Origin: Lysinibacillus sp. KCTC 33748
GTDB lineage: Bacteria; Bacillota; Bacilli; Bacillales_A; Planococcaceae
Assembly (NCBI RefSeq): GCF_002237755.1
Contig: NZ_MWSJ01000014.1
Coordinates: forward strand, 1 to 64,000
DNA: 64,000 nucleotides
Direction of reading: 5' to 3'
Every line of letters starts with the position of its first letter. Positions within the stretch are counted from its first letter, which is position 1. Positions 52,430-60,236 of this stretch are shown here, in pieces. Position numbers and translations under genes: made by a program. The notes beneath the pieces are model-generated. The model saw only the letters and a list, made by a program, of their open reading frames with translations. It was not told the origin of the DNA and ran no database searches.

Positions 52430-52484
52430 ATTGTCTGTATGTTATAATCATTCCTTCTGGTAGATTTTTCAATAAAAAGGGAGA

Positions 52485-52536
52485 GTTTAGGTGGTATTAA
52501 AATACCGTAATTTAACTTAGTTAATTATACCTAAAC
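52485..52536 (+). ncRNA. Possible three-way-junction RNA behind comA
   Basis: GTTTAGGT pairs with ACCTAAAC and encloses two hairpins, GGTATT/AATACC and TTAAC/GTTAA. It sits in the comA 3' region. No known class is recognised. Confidence 0.3.
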
Positions 52537-52567
52537 CATAAGTCTGATTATCTACATTTTTTATGCA

Positions 52568-52595
52568 ACACCGCCAAATTTTGGCGGTGTTTTTG
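52568..52595 (+). terminator. Terminator of the comQXPA operon (CCGCCA palindrome)
   Basis: ACACCGCCAAA-T-TTTGGCGGTGT is a perfect 11-bp palindrome followed by TTTTT. Its core equals the palindromes upstream of comQ, so it may double as a binding site or repeat component. Confidence 0.65.
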
Positions 52596-52630
52596 TATGT
52601 CCGCCAAATCACGCCAAAAATAGGGGCAAA

Positions 52631-52694
52631 GACCGCCAAAAAATTGGCGTAAATCCAACGTTGAAATATCGGTCTAAGTACTGGTACGCTTAAG
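52631..52694 (-). repeat. Right inverted repeat flanking the comQXPA cassette
   Basis: The reverse complement (CTTAAGCGTA ... GGCGGTC) aligns along its whole length with 48261-48323. Between it and comA lie two further CCGCCAAA sites (52571, 52601). The gap up to the next gene is otherwise AT-rich without features. Confidence 0.65.
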
Positions 52695-52859
52695 TTAATC
52701 GTGGTTAAGTAGATTTGTTATAGTAAGTAATACGATAATATAAGATTTCGATAAAAGCCTAGTTATCTAAGAATAAAGTAGAGATTGTAGATTTTTTTAA
52801 AGTTACTAGCCAGTCAACATACTTCACCATAAAACTTTATATAAAGGTAGGCGTGTATT

Positions 52860-53759
52860 TTGAAAGTAGAACTTGAAAATTTATTTTCTATAGATGAATC
52901 TAGTCAAGATCAAGTCATTAAAGTTTATAATCGCTATGGTATTTTCGTCGGTGCGCCTGAAATAAGAAAGAGAAATTTAAAGGCATCATTTAATCCTATT
53001 TTTACATTAAATGATGATGTAACATACGAACATGTCGCGGCACTATATAAATCATTGGAACATGAATTAGGAATTGTTTCTATTGGGGAACGCTTTTACT
53101 TTGACTTTTCAGATAGCGAATATGAGCAAGCTTCACTGTTTACCTTAAATTCGGCAGGTAACTCCCCTGATATGTTTATAGATGATAAAGGAACTTTATT
53201 TTCTATAAGCACCCATTGCCAGCATTGTGGACTTATGGAAAAAGAACAACTTTCACCATTAGTGATAGATACAACGGAAATGAAAGATCGTCATCTAGTT
53301 CATGTGAGCGGATATTGGGTAGCTTCACAGGAATTAGCGACATTAATGAAACAAGAAGATATTAAAGGTTTTGAACTTTTAGAGGTTATCCATCAAGGAC
53401 CGAAAGAAGGGAAGCGGAAAGCTTTTCAAATTATACCGACACAAGTATTGCCTGAATCTAGCACTGAAAGAGTTAAATTGTATTTTGCAACAGAGCAGCC
53501 ACCATGTCGTTGCGGATTAAGTGGGGTAATCAATGGTCCTGATATTTATCATCGCGAAGACTTAATCAATATAAAAAACGATATATTCCTCTCGGCTGAA
53601 TGGAGCCATGACGGAAGATATTTATACCGAAAAACTTTGTTCAGTAGAAAGTTTAGAGAACTAATTATTAAAAATAATATATCCCGTGAGGTAAGAGGAG
53701 AGAAGGATAAAAACTTTGGACCGAAGGATTGGTTATTCGATCCAGTGTTATTAAAATAA
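52860..53759 (+). CDS. Unknown protein with CxxCG and CxCG motifs next to the com locus
   Basis: I do not recognise a family with confidence. The 299-aa protein is soluble and has CQHCG (about residue 121-125) and PCRCG (about 217-221), which together could form a zinc site; proteins with a double-CXXCG motif exist in myxobacteria, but similarity cannot be tested here. The TTG start follows AAAGGTAGG. It stands behind the right palindrome array of the com cassette and before a 42-codon peptide ORF, which makes it a candidate quorum-sensing target or a passenger (inference). Confidence 0.68.
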   Translation: MKVELENLFSIDESSQDQVIKVYNRYGIFVGAPEIRKRNLKASFNPIFTLNDDVTYEHVAALYKSLEHELGIVSIGERFYFDFSDSEYEQASLFTLNSAGNSPDMFIDDKGTLFSISTHCQHCGLMEKEQLSPLVIDTTEMKDRHLVHVSGYWVASQELATLMKQEDIKGFELLEVIHQGPKEGKRKAFQIIPTQVLPESSTERVKLYFATEQPPCRCGLSGVINGPDIYHREDLINIKNDIFLSAEWSHDGRYLYRKTLFSRKFRELIIKNNISREVRGEKDKNFGPKDWLFDPVLLK

Positions 53760-53788
53760 TTCAAATCGAAAATGAGGAAGTGCATATT

Positions 53789-53917
53789 TTGTTTAGAAAA
53801 ATAATACCTATCGTTGCAATCTTATTTGTCGTTGCATTAGCTCTCTCAAATTATTTTAATAAAGCAGAAGGAAGATCCTTTGTCATACCACAAGAAAGAG
53901 GGAATAAGGTAGGTTAG
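53789..53917 (+). CDS. Small secreted or membrane peptide ORF, Phr-like
   Basis: A 42-codon ORF starting at TTG with GAGGAAG 8 nt upstream: basic N-terminus (MFRKIIP), one hydrophobic helix (IVAILFVVALALSNYF), and a polar tail ending VIPQERGNKVG. This size and layout, signal plus short charged tail with an ERG-like end, recalls Phr signalling peptide precursors, though no Rap-type TPR protein is adjacent. It follows the CxxCG gene by 29 nt. It may equally be a small membrane protein. Confidence 0.45.
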   Translation: MFRKIIPIVAILFVVALALSNYFNKAEGRSFVIPQERGNKVG

Positions 53918-53921
53918 AAAC

Positions 53922-53979
53922 CGGGCATTAAGGGGCAGTTGATTTTGTAAATTATACTGCCCCTTAATGCGGGATAAAG
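53922..53979 (+). repeat. Tandem hairpin repeat, copy 1
   Basis: A 58-nt unit: CGGGCATTAAGGGGCAGT, a 16-nt AT-rich loop, then ACTGCCCCTTAATGCGGG and ATAAAG. The arms GCATTAAGGGGCAGT/ACTGCCCCTTAATGC are a perfect 15-bp stem. Confidence 0.85.
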
Positions 53980-54033
53980 TGAAACTTAAATCAGTGGGGA
54001 GGTTTATCCCACAGATTATTAGTCTTCACCAAT

Positions 54034-54091
54034 CGGGCATTTAGGGGCAGTTGATTTTGTAAATTATACTGCCCCTTAATGCGGGATAAAG
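54034..54091 (+). repeat. Tandem hairpin repeat, copy 2
   Basis: Nearly identical to copy 1 (one base differs in the left arm, GGCATTTAGGGG), 112 nt downstream. The spacer is unique except for a TTTATCCC complementary to the GGGATAAA end of the unit. Confidence 0.85.
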
Positions 54092-54173
54092 AGCAAATTA
54101 CCTCAAGCAAGCTTAAATATGATATGATGTGAAAAATATGATAGTAGCATATAGTTTTGAGGTGAAGTAATAA

Positions 54174-54785
54174 ATGAAAAAATGGGCTTATCCTTTAGCG
54201 GTATTAACGCTCATTATCTTTTTTGTGTTACGAGGTACTTTTCAAAGTGAAATAATCAGTACTTTTGATACAAAAATGGCTGATTTATTTTTCGGTAACC
54301 GTTTTGTAGAATTTTTTCACTATATAGGAGAACCGGTATTTGTAGTATCTGTCGCTATTGTCTTAATAGTGTATTTAGCATGGAAGGTGAAAAATAACCG
54401 AGGCATACTATTTGTTTTGTTAACAATCGCAGGTGGGAATGTACTTAATCAATTATTGAAAAAATGGGTACAACGACCAAGACCGGAGATTGAAGAACAA
54501 TTAACATCCTTTAGCTTTCCATCTGGACATTCTATGACCGGTATCTTGTATTTATTTACAATTGCTTATGTTTTTTCGGAGAACAATAGCAGGGGACGTA
54601 AGGCATTACTTTGGCTTGGGGCAGTTGTTTTAACTGTGCTTATTGGTTTGTCTCGAGTTGCCGGAGCCCGTCATTTTGCTTCTGATGTATTGGCCGGATG
54701 GAGTATGGGGTATACGTGGTTTGTCATTTGTGTTTTTTGGTACGAACGTCGAAAGAGAATTTTTAAAGCAAAAAATAAATTATAA
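54174..54785 (+). CDS. PAP2 family phosphatase (PgpB/undecaprenyl-diphosphatase-like)
   Basis: A six-helix membrane phosphatase acting on phosphatidylglycerophosphate or undecaprenyl pyrophosphate. The three PAP2 motifs are complete: KKWVQRPRP (KX6RP), PSGH and SRVAGARHFASDV (SRX5HX3D). Length 203 aa is typical. GAGGTGAAG precedes the ATG. A hairpin GGGAGCC/GGCTCC follows the stop, then the shared bidirectional terminator. Confidence 0.9.
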   Translation: MKKWAYPLAVLTLIIFFVLRGTFQSEIISTFDTKMADLFFGNRFVEFFHYIGEPVFVVSVAIVLIVYLAWKVKNNRGILFVLLTIAGGNVLNQLLKKWVQRPRPEIEEQLTSFSFPSGHSMTGILYLFTIAYVFSENNSRGRKALLWLGAVVLTVLIGLSRVAGARHFASDVLAGWSMGYTWFVICVFWYERRKRIFKAKNKL

Positions 54786-54833
54786 AATTGAAATGGGAGC
54801 CGTCTAATTAAGAAGGCTCCTATTGTTATATAG

Positions 54834-54871
54834 AAATAAGGGCGGTATCTTTGAACATACCGCCCTTATTT
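54834..54871. terminator. Bidirectional terminator between convergent genes
   Basis: AAATAAGGGCGGTAT pairs perfectly with ATACCGCCCTTATTT (15 bp) around an 8-nt loop; T-rich on both strands. It serves the PAP2 gene (+) and the HAD gene (-). Confidence 0.88.
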
Positions 54872-54881
54872 CTTTAACCTT

Positions 54882-55565
54882 TTATAAAGAAACAGCCTTG
54901 TCTGCTTCCATAAGCTTTTTTACAATTTCTAAGCAATCATAGAATGTTTCAAATGGCTCATAAGGAAGATGAAGGTCTTTACAGCGTTTAATAAGATGAT
55001 CCCTAGCAAGTACTAAATCTGCCTGTTTGGCAGCCTCAAAATCAGAGAGTGAATCTCCAATCACGATTTTAAAATGATTGCCCTGTGCAACCTGTCGCAT
55101 AACGCTTGGCTTGCAACAACCGCAGCCCTGTGTCTCAAATTTCGTACATTCTTCATCACAGCCGTTTGGAAAGACGAGTTTAATTTGCTGTCCGGAAAAA
55201 TCAGCACTATTACAATATATTCCAGAAAATGGACCGTACTTTTCTAACAGTGGCTCAATGAAAAAGTCTACACCTCCACTAACAATATAAAACGGAATAT
55301 GCTTCCCTTGTGCAAAACGAACGAAATCACCAAAGCCCTTACGTATAATGGCTGTATCCAATAAATAGTGGATAACATCATCCTTTTGTTTAGTCGATAA
55401 TAGCTCGAACATTGCTGAAATGCCATCTTTAAAGGTAATAGTTTGTTCCATCATTGCCGAAGCAATTTTTTCAGATTCCTCTGGAACGAATTGAGTCATT
55501 AGTGAGACGATATTATCTGTTTCTGTAATAGTACCATCAAAATCACAGAAAATAATTGGTTTCAA
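54882..55565 (-). CDS. mtnX: HAD-family phosphatase, MtnX-like
   Basis: A cytosolic phosphatase resembling MtnX, which dephosphorylates 2-hydroxy-3-keto-5-methylthiopentenyl-1-phosphate in methionine salvage. HAD motif I is FCDFDGTITETD, motif II IVSGG, motif IV IGDSLSDFEAAK; a Cys-rich insert (CDEECTK, GCGCCKP) is characteristic of this group. The TTG at 55565 follows AAGGGGGAAG. Length 227 aa fits. The other mtn genes are absent here; it lies just behind thrB, so the exact substrate is less certain. Confidence 0.75.
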   Translation of the reverse strand: MKPIIFCDFDGTITETDNIVSLMTQFVPEESEKIASAMMEQTITFKDGISAMFELLSTKQKDDVIHYLLDTAIIRKGFGDFVRFAQGKHIPFYIVSGGVDFFIEPLLEKYGPFSGIYCNSADFSGQQIKLVFPNGCDEECTKFETQGCGCCKPSVMRQVAQGNHFKIVIGDSLSDFEAAKQADLVLARDHLIKRCKDLHLPYEPFETFYDCLEIVKKLMEADKAVSL

Positions 55566-55583
55566 GCTACTTCCCCCTTCCAA

Positions 55584-55614
55584 GAAAAAACGTCTACTTT
55601 TGCAGTAGACGTTT
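55584..55614 (-). terminator. Terminator overlapping the thrB stop codon
   Basis: On the minus strand AAACGTCTACT pairs with AGTAGACGTTT, followed by T-rich sequence. The left arm is made of the last thrB codons and the right arm includes the TAG stop, so coding and termination signals are merged. It also lies just before the mtnX-like ribosome binding site. Confidence 0.75.
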
Positions 55615-56508
55615 AAATTTCACTTGTACACCATGTTCATCGGCTTTTGTTAAGATAATTTGATGCTCTGGAAATTGATTTTTCATCGCATTTACAAAAT
55701 TATGCGCAATAGCTGTAGGAATGATAGAAATCATTGTTGGTCCCGCCCCACTTAAAGCTGTTCCAAATGCCCCATTAGCCTTGGCGGATGCACGGATTTC
55801 TTTATATTGTGGGATTAATTGGGCACGGAAAGGTTCATGAAATAAATCAGCTTCCATATAACGACCTGCATGCTCATAATTACGAACCATTAATGAAGCT
55901 GCTAGCATATTTGCATTTGCAGAGGCTCTCACTGCGTATGCACGGTCAAATTGCTCTGGTAACACAGAACGAGCCTCACTTGTTTTTAGTTCGACATCTG
56001 GTACATACACAACAAAGGAAGCTTCTATATCATTAACATGAAATGTATCAACAACGCCATTTTCATCCATTGAGGAAATTGTTAATCCTCCTAATACCGA
56101 GGCTGTTGCATTGTCTGGATGCCCTTCGATTTGTGAGGATAAATCGAGTTTATCCTGAACAGTTAAGCCTAGATCACATACTTGGTTAACTAGTTCAATT
56201 CCTGCAACGATGACAGCTGCACTGCTCCCCAAACCGCGGGCTAATGGGAGTTCACTTGCCATTTCAACACGGCAAGCGGGTAGCTGCTTACCGTATTGGT
56301 CTGCAATTTTTTTTGCAATCACGTATAGTAAGTGCTCTTCTAGCTCAAACTCTTTAGGACCATTATCATCGAGGTGGATAATTTCCCAACTATCCTGTAA
56401 AGACACGGTTAACTTTAAGTAAAGAGACAAGCCAAGCCCTATTGAATCAAAGCCGGAGCCTAGATTGGCAGTGCTCCCAGGAACTGAGATTTGCCACATG
56501 TTACTCAT
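55594..56508 (-). CDS. thrB: Homoserine kinase
   Basis: A GHMP kinase that phosphorylates homoserine for threonine synthesis. The N-terminal [18 protein letters not shown] and the ATP-binding [17 protein letters not shown] are diagnostic, and [14 protein letters not shown] is the third GHMP motif. Length 304 aa is right. The start overlaps the end of thrC by 4 nt, the usual coupled thrCB arrangement. Confidence 0.95.
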   Translation of the reverse strand: MSNMWQISVPGSTANLGSGFDSIGLGLSLYLKLTVSLQDSWEIIHLDDNGPKEFELEEHLLYVIAKKIADQYGKQLPACRVEMASELPLARGLGSSAAVIVAGIELVNQVCDLGLTVQDKLDLSSQIEGHPDNATASVLGGLTISSMDENGVVDTFHVNDIEASFVVYVPDVELKTSEARSVLPEQFDRAYAVRASANANMLAASLMVRNYEHAGRYMEADLFHEPFRAQLIPQYKEIRASAKANGAFGTALSGAGPTMISIIPTAIAHNFVNAMKNQFPEHQIILTKADEHGVQVKFKRLLQK

Positions 56509-57557
56509 AGTACGCCCTCGATGTATTTTCGAATTTCTTCCTCATCATTTTTAAGTGAGACAACATCTACAGTCGAGATATTCATAGCAGTATCAGGATC
56601 TTTTAAGCCATTACCAGTGAAAATAGTAACAACTTTAGAGCCCTTCGCAATTTTGCCATTTTCAACTGATTTAATAACGCCTGCTAATGATGCAGCTGAA
56701 CCTGGCTCAACAAAAATTCCTTCAGTGCCTGCAATTAATTTGTAAGCAGCTAAAATTTCTTCGTCTGTCACCGAGTCAATAATTCCACCTGATTCATCGC
56801 GAGCTGCTTCTGCAAATTTCCAGCTTGCGGGATTACCGATACGAATAGCTGTTGCCACTGTCTCAGGATTAGCAATAGGTTCACCGTTTACAATTGCTGC
56901 TGCACCTTCAGCTTCAAAGCCAAACATCTTAGGTAAGCCAGAGCCCTTTGCTGCATCATATTCTTTAAAGCCCTTCCAATACGCAGTAATGTTACCTGCG
57001 TTACCAACAGGGATACAAAGATAATCTGGAGCGGCTCCTAAAGCATCTACAATTTCAAATGATGCTGTTTTTTGCCCCTCGATGCGGTATGGATTTACAG
57101 AGTTTACAAGTGCCACTGGAGTTGTTTCACTTACTTGACGAACGATGTTTAAAGCATCATCAAAGTTACCGTCGATTTCGATAATCTTTGCACCATACAT
57201 TGTCGCTTGTGCTAGCTTACCTAGGGCAACTTTCCCTTTAGGGATCACGACTATGGATTGGATTCCAGCACGTGTTGCATAAGCTGCCGCTGCAGCTGAA
57301 GTGTTACCTGTTGAAGCACAAATAACACATTTGCTACCTTCTTCAATTGCTTTAGCAACGGCAAACACCATGCCACGGTCTTTAAATGAACCTGTTGGAT
57401 TTGCACCTTCGATCTTTCCGTAAAGTTCAATGCCAAGTTTCTTAGATAAATTTACTAAATGTATAAGAGGCGTATTGCCTTCGTTTAAAGTTAGAGCAGG
57501 TGTACTTTCTGTTACGGGTAAAAATTGTTTATATTCCTCGATTAGGCCTTTCCACAT
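56505..57557 (-). CDS. thrC: Threonine synthase
   Basis: A PLP enzyme that converts O-phosphohomoserine to threonine. The PLP lysine is in [10 protein letters not shown], with [19 protein letters not shown] and the phosphate-binding [14 protein letters not shown] typical of ThrC of Bacillales. Length 350 aa is normal. AAAGGAG precedes the ATG at somewhat wide spacing. The first gene of a minus-strand thrCB unit; hom is not adjacent in this window. No T-box or other leader is recognisable upstream. Confidence 0.95.
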   Translation of the reverse strand: MWKGLIEEYKQFLPVTESTPALTLNEGNTPLIHLVNLSKKLGIELYGKIEGANPTGSFKDRGMVFAVAKAIEEGSKCVICASTGNTSAAAAAYATRAGIQSIVVIPKGKVALGKLAQATMYGAKIIEIDGNFDDALNIVRQVSETTPVALVNSVNPYRIEGQKTASFEIVDALGAAPDYLCIPVGNAGNITAYWKGFKEYDAAKGSGLPKMFGFEAEGAAAIVNGEPIANPETVATAIRIGNPASWKFAEAARDESGGIIDSVTDEEILAAYKLIAGTEGIFVEPGSAASLAGVIKSVENGKIAKGSKVVTIFTGNGLKDPDTAMNISTVDVVSLKNDEEEIRKYIEGVL

Positions 57558-57691
57558 AACGTTACGATCTCCTTTTGTTCTTATAGGAAGAACAGTTGTT
57601 TTTGTATAAAAGACATTTTAACGCAAATGGCCCTATGTTTTCAATAGAATTCGAGAAATTGTCGAAACAATTCGGTAATTTGAATTTTTGC

Positions 57692-57720
57692 TTGTCACTT
57701 TCTTGAAATAACTGTATAGT
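57692..57720 (+). promoter_or_regulatory. Candidate sigma-A promoter of the niacin-type permease gene
   Basis: TTGTCA-17-TATAGT, about 43 nt before the start codon at 57763. Confidence 0.6.
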
Positions 57721-57762
57721 AAACTAGCGATGTAAAGTCAAGTGTAAAGACAGGTGGTTGAA

Positions 57763-58992
57763 ATGACGACAAATACTGTTACAACAAATAAGGTTCAACA
57801 ATCTATTTCTCGAAATAAGCTTTTAAGGGTAGCAGGCGTTGGCTGGCTTTTCGATGCTATGGATGTAGGGATATTATCATTCGTTATTGCTGCGTTAGCA
57901 GTTGATTGGGGATTAACACCAAGTCAAGCCGGTTGGATAGGTAGCATCAATTCAATCGGGATGGCTGTAGGAGCTCTTATATTCGGTGTGCTTGCCGATA
58001 AAGTAGGACGTAAGCAAATTTTTATGTGGACGCTCGTTTTATTTTCGATTGCAAGTGGCTTATCGGCATTTACAACTACATTATTTGCTTTTATGGCACT
58101 ACGCTTTTTAGTAGGCATGGGACTAGGGGGCGAATTGCCAGTCGCATCGACGCTAGTTTCTGAGAGTGTAGAAGCAAAAGAACGTGGGCGAGTGGTTGTT
58201 TTACTGGAAAGCTTCTGGGCAGCAGGGTGGTTAATCGCTGCACTGATTTCGTATTTTGTTATTCCAACCTGGGGATGGCGTATTGCTTTATTGTTAACGG
58301 CAATTCCAGCAGTATATGCAATTTATCTTCGTTGGCACTTACCAGATTCACCTCAATTTGTAGTAAAGGCAGAGTCTAAAAAACGTAGTGTTGTGCAAAA
58401 TATTCAAGAAGTATGGTCGAAAAAATATGTACGCTCGACACTTATGTTATGGGTGTTATGGTTTACGGTTGTTTTCTCGTATTACGGTATGTTTTTATGG
58501 CTACCAAGTGTCATGGTTAGTAAAGGGTTTGATATGATTACGAGCTTTAAATATGTTCTCATTATGACGCTTGCACAGCTACCAGGTTATTTTACAGCTG
58601 CATGGTTTATAGAAAAATTTGGACGGAAGTTTGTACTTATTTCCTATTTAATTGGTACAGCTGTAAGTGCTTTCATTTTTGGTAATGCCGAAACGATGGT
58701 AGTACTATTAACATCAGGAATGTTTTTATCGTTCTTTAACTTAGGAGCATGGGGTGCACTCTATGCTTATACACCAGAGCAGTATCCAGCAATTATTCGT
58801 GGAACAGGTGCAGGAATGGCAGCAGCGGTTGGCCGTATCGGTGGTATTTTTGGCCCTTTGTTAGTAGGAATTTTATTAACGGCAGGCTATGATATCGGCT
58901 TCATCTTCGCGATTTTCTGCGGAGCGATTATTATCGGAGTTGTTGGGGTAATTTTCTTAGGACAAGAAACAAAACAAATGGAATTAGATTAA
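57763..58992 (+). CDS. niaP: MFS transporter, NiaP (niacin permease)-like
   Basis: A 12-helix sugar-porter-type major facilitator strongly resembling B. subtilis NiaP (YceI), which takes up nicotinate. Diagnostic stretches are GWLFDAMDVGILSFVIAAL, GVLADKVGRKQIF, GMGLGGELPVASTLVSE and the central LPDSPQFV. Length 409 aa matches. The ATG at 57763 follows AGGTGG; an upstream in-frame GTG overlaps that site. It is monocistronic with its own promoter and terminator. Nicotinate as substrate is from family resemblance. Confidence 0.83.
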   Translation: MTTNTVTTNKVQQSISRNKLLRVAGVGWLFDAMDVGILSFVIAALAVDWGLTPSQAGWIGSINSIGMAVGALIFGVLADKVGRKQIFMWTLVLFSIASGLSAFTTTLFAFMALRFLVGMGLGGELPVASTLVSESVEAKERGRVVVLLESFWAAGWLIAALISYFVIPTWGWRIALLLTAIPAVYAIYLRWHLPDSPQFVVKAESKKRSVVQNIQEVWSKKYVRSTLMLWVLWFTVVFSYYGMFLWLPSVMVSKGFDMITSFKYVLIMTLAQLPGYFTAAWFIEKFGRKFVLISYLIGTAVSAFIFGNAETMVVLLTSGMFLSFFNLGAWGALYAYTPEQYPAIIRGTGAGMAAAVGRIGGIFGPLLVGILLTAGYDIGFIFAIFCGAIIIGVVGVIFLGQETKQMELD

Positions 58993-59001
58993 AAAATAAT
59001 C

Positions 59002-59041
59002 ATGTCTTGGATGGGCGATTGTCTAGTCCAAGACATTTTTT
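59002..59041 (+). terminator. Terminator of the niaP-like gene
   Basis: ATGTCTTGGA pairs perfectly with TCCAAGACAT, followed by T6. Confidence 0.88.
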
Positions 59042-59302
59042 ATAATTTTATTACATAAAAATTAGAGAATATTAATTTTTATTCAAATATTTTTAAAAAT
59101 CTGTTAGAATCAATTCATCAAAAACCTTAAGGGTAGAACAATTTTATGGAACTGCCACATTAGCAAGTTAAAGTGTTAAAGATTTTTCAGAAAAGTCATT
59201 GTATTCAGATTGTAATCGTGATACTGTATTTTTAACCGAATTTAGAGTCAGTAGGAACAATCTCCATTCGTGATAATTTCATTGAAAGAAAGGTTGTTAG
59301 AA
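59042..59302. other. Intergenic region without recognisable feature
   Basis: AT-rich, with no ORF supported by a ribosome binding site until the RpiR-type gene. No clear promoter, repeat or RNA element is seen. Confidence 0.5.
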
Positions 59303-60169
59303 ATGAGTATTAATGAAGAAATAGAAAGTAAATTTGTTAGGCTGTCGAAGGGACAGCGTAAAGTTGCACAGTTTGTAATGAATAACCATACAGTTGTAAT
59401 TAGTAATGGAGCAGCAGAAGTAGGGAGACAGGCAAATGTTAGTGAATCGACAGTGATTCGTTTTTGTTATGCGATGGATTTATCGGGCTATGTAGAACTA
59501 CAAGACAAAATTAGAAGCTATTTAATGACTCAAAATGGTCATGAGAGTCTTCAACTTACATATCCATCAAATAAGATTAATATTTCGAGTTTTGGTAAGG
59601 TTATGCAACGTGATATACAAAATATTCAAGATACGATTCATTTGATAAATGATCATATGCTCCAAAAAAGTTCTAAATGGATGCACGAAGCAGAGAACGT
59701 TTATATTTTAGGTACTCGTCAAGCTGCGTCCATTGCAAACTGGTTAGCGTATACAATGAAAACGTTACGTCCAAACGTGAAACAGCTTCGCTCAGAATCC
59801 GATGATCTTGTACAGCAAATTAACAGTATGAGTGAACAAACGACATTAATTGTTTTTTCATGGGACAAGCATTCAAATGACATTCAAACGATTGTAGAAA
59901 TTGCTAAGAAGAAAAAGGCAAGAATTATTGCCATTACTGGTTCTGCGTTTTCTTCTATTCGGGAATTTGCAAGTGCATTATTTACACTTGGTCTAAAAAA
60001 GCAATCTACATTGGACGTTATTCCAGTATTGTTCTCTTTTTTACATGCGCTAATTGAAGAAATGGTCAGCCAGGACAAGGCACAATATGAGAAATATCAA
60101 CAATCCTATGAACAAGTAGAAAATAATTTGTTATTTTTAGATGAAGTAAGAGAAAAGCAAGTTTTCTAA
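59303..60169 (+). CDS. RpiR/MurR family transcriptional regulator
   Basis: A DNA-binding regulator with an N-terminal HTH (VVISNGAAEVGRQANVSESTVIRFCYAMDLSGY, read in pieces around residues 30-60) and a C-terminal SIS domain (about 120-250: ENVYILGTRQAASIANWLAYTM) that senses phosphosugars or amino sugars. Length 288 aa is usual. The ATG at 59303 follows AAAGG. No sugar genes are adjacent, so neither the effector nor the target can be inferred. Confidence 0.88.
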   Translation: MSINEEIESKFVRLSKGQRKVAQFVMNNHTVVISNGAAEVGRQANVSESTVIRFCYAMDLSGYVELQDKIRSYLMTQNGHESLQLTYPSNKINISSFGKVMQRDIQNIQDTIHLINDHMLQKSSKWMHEAENVYILGTRQAASIANWLAYTMKTLRPNVKQLRSESDDLVQQINSMSEQTTLIVFSWDKHSNDIQTIVEIAKKKKARIIAITGSAFSSIREFASALFTLGLKKQSTLDVIPVLFSFLHALIEEMVSQDKAQYEKYQQSYEQVENNLLFLDEVREKQVF

Positions 60170-60190
60170 TCATTTTACAACGCTACACAT

Positions 60191-60225
60191 AAAAAAAGAT
60201 GTCCAAATAAGTTTTAGACATCCTT
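60191..60225. terminator. Bidirectional terminator between the RpiR-type and GNAT genes
   Basis: AAGATGTC pairs with GACATCCTT; the flanks are A7 on the left and GAAAAAG on the right, giving a T-run mainly for the minus-strand gene. Confidence 0.75.
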
Positions 60226-60236
60226 GAAAAAGAAGC

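Noticed and set aside
48261-52694. Integrase or transposase inside the com cassette
   Set aside because: All four genes between the repeats are accounted for as comQ, comX, comP and comA; no recombinase frame is present, and no target-site duplication is visible at the outer ends.
53922-54091. Possible two-repeat CRISPR array
   Set aside because: Units are 58 nt, themselves perfect hairpins, only two are present, the spacer is 54 nt, and no cas gene is in the window.
57558-57753. T-box or other amino acid leader before thrC
   Set aside because: No specifier loop, T-box sequence or terminator hairpin could be found on the minus strand.
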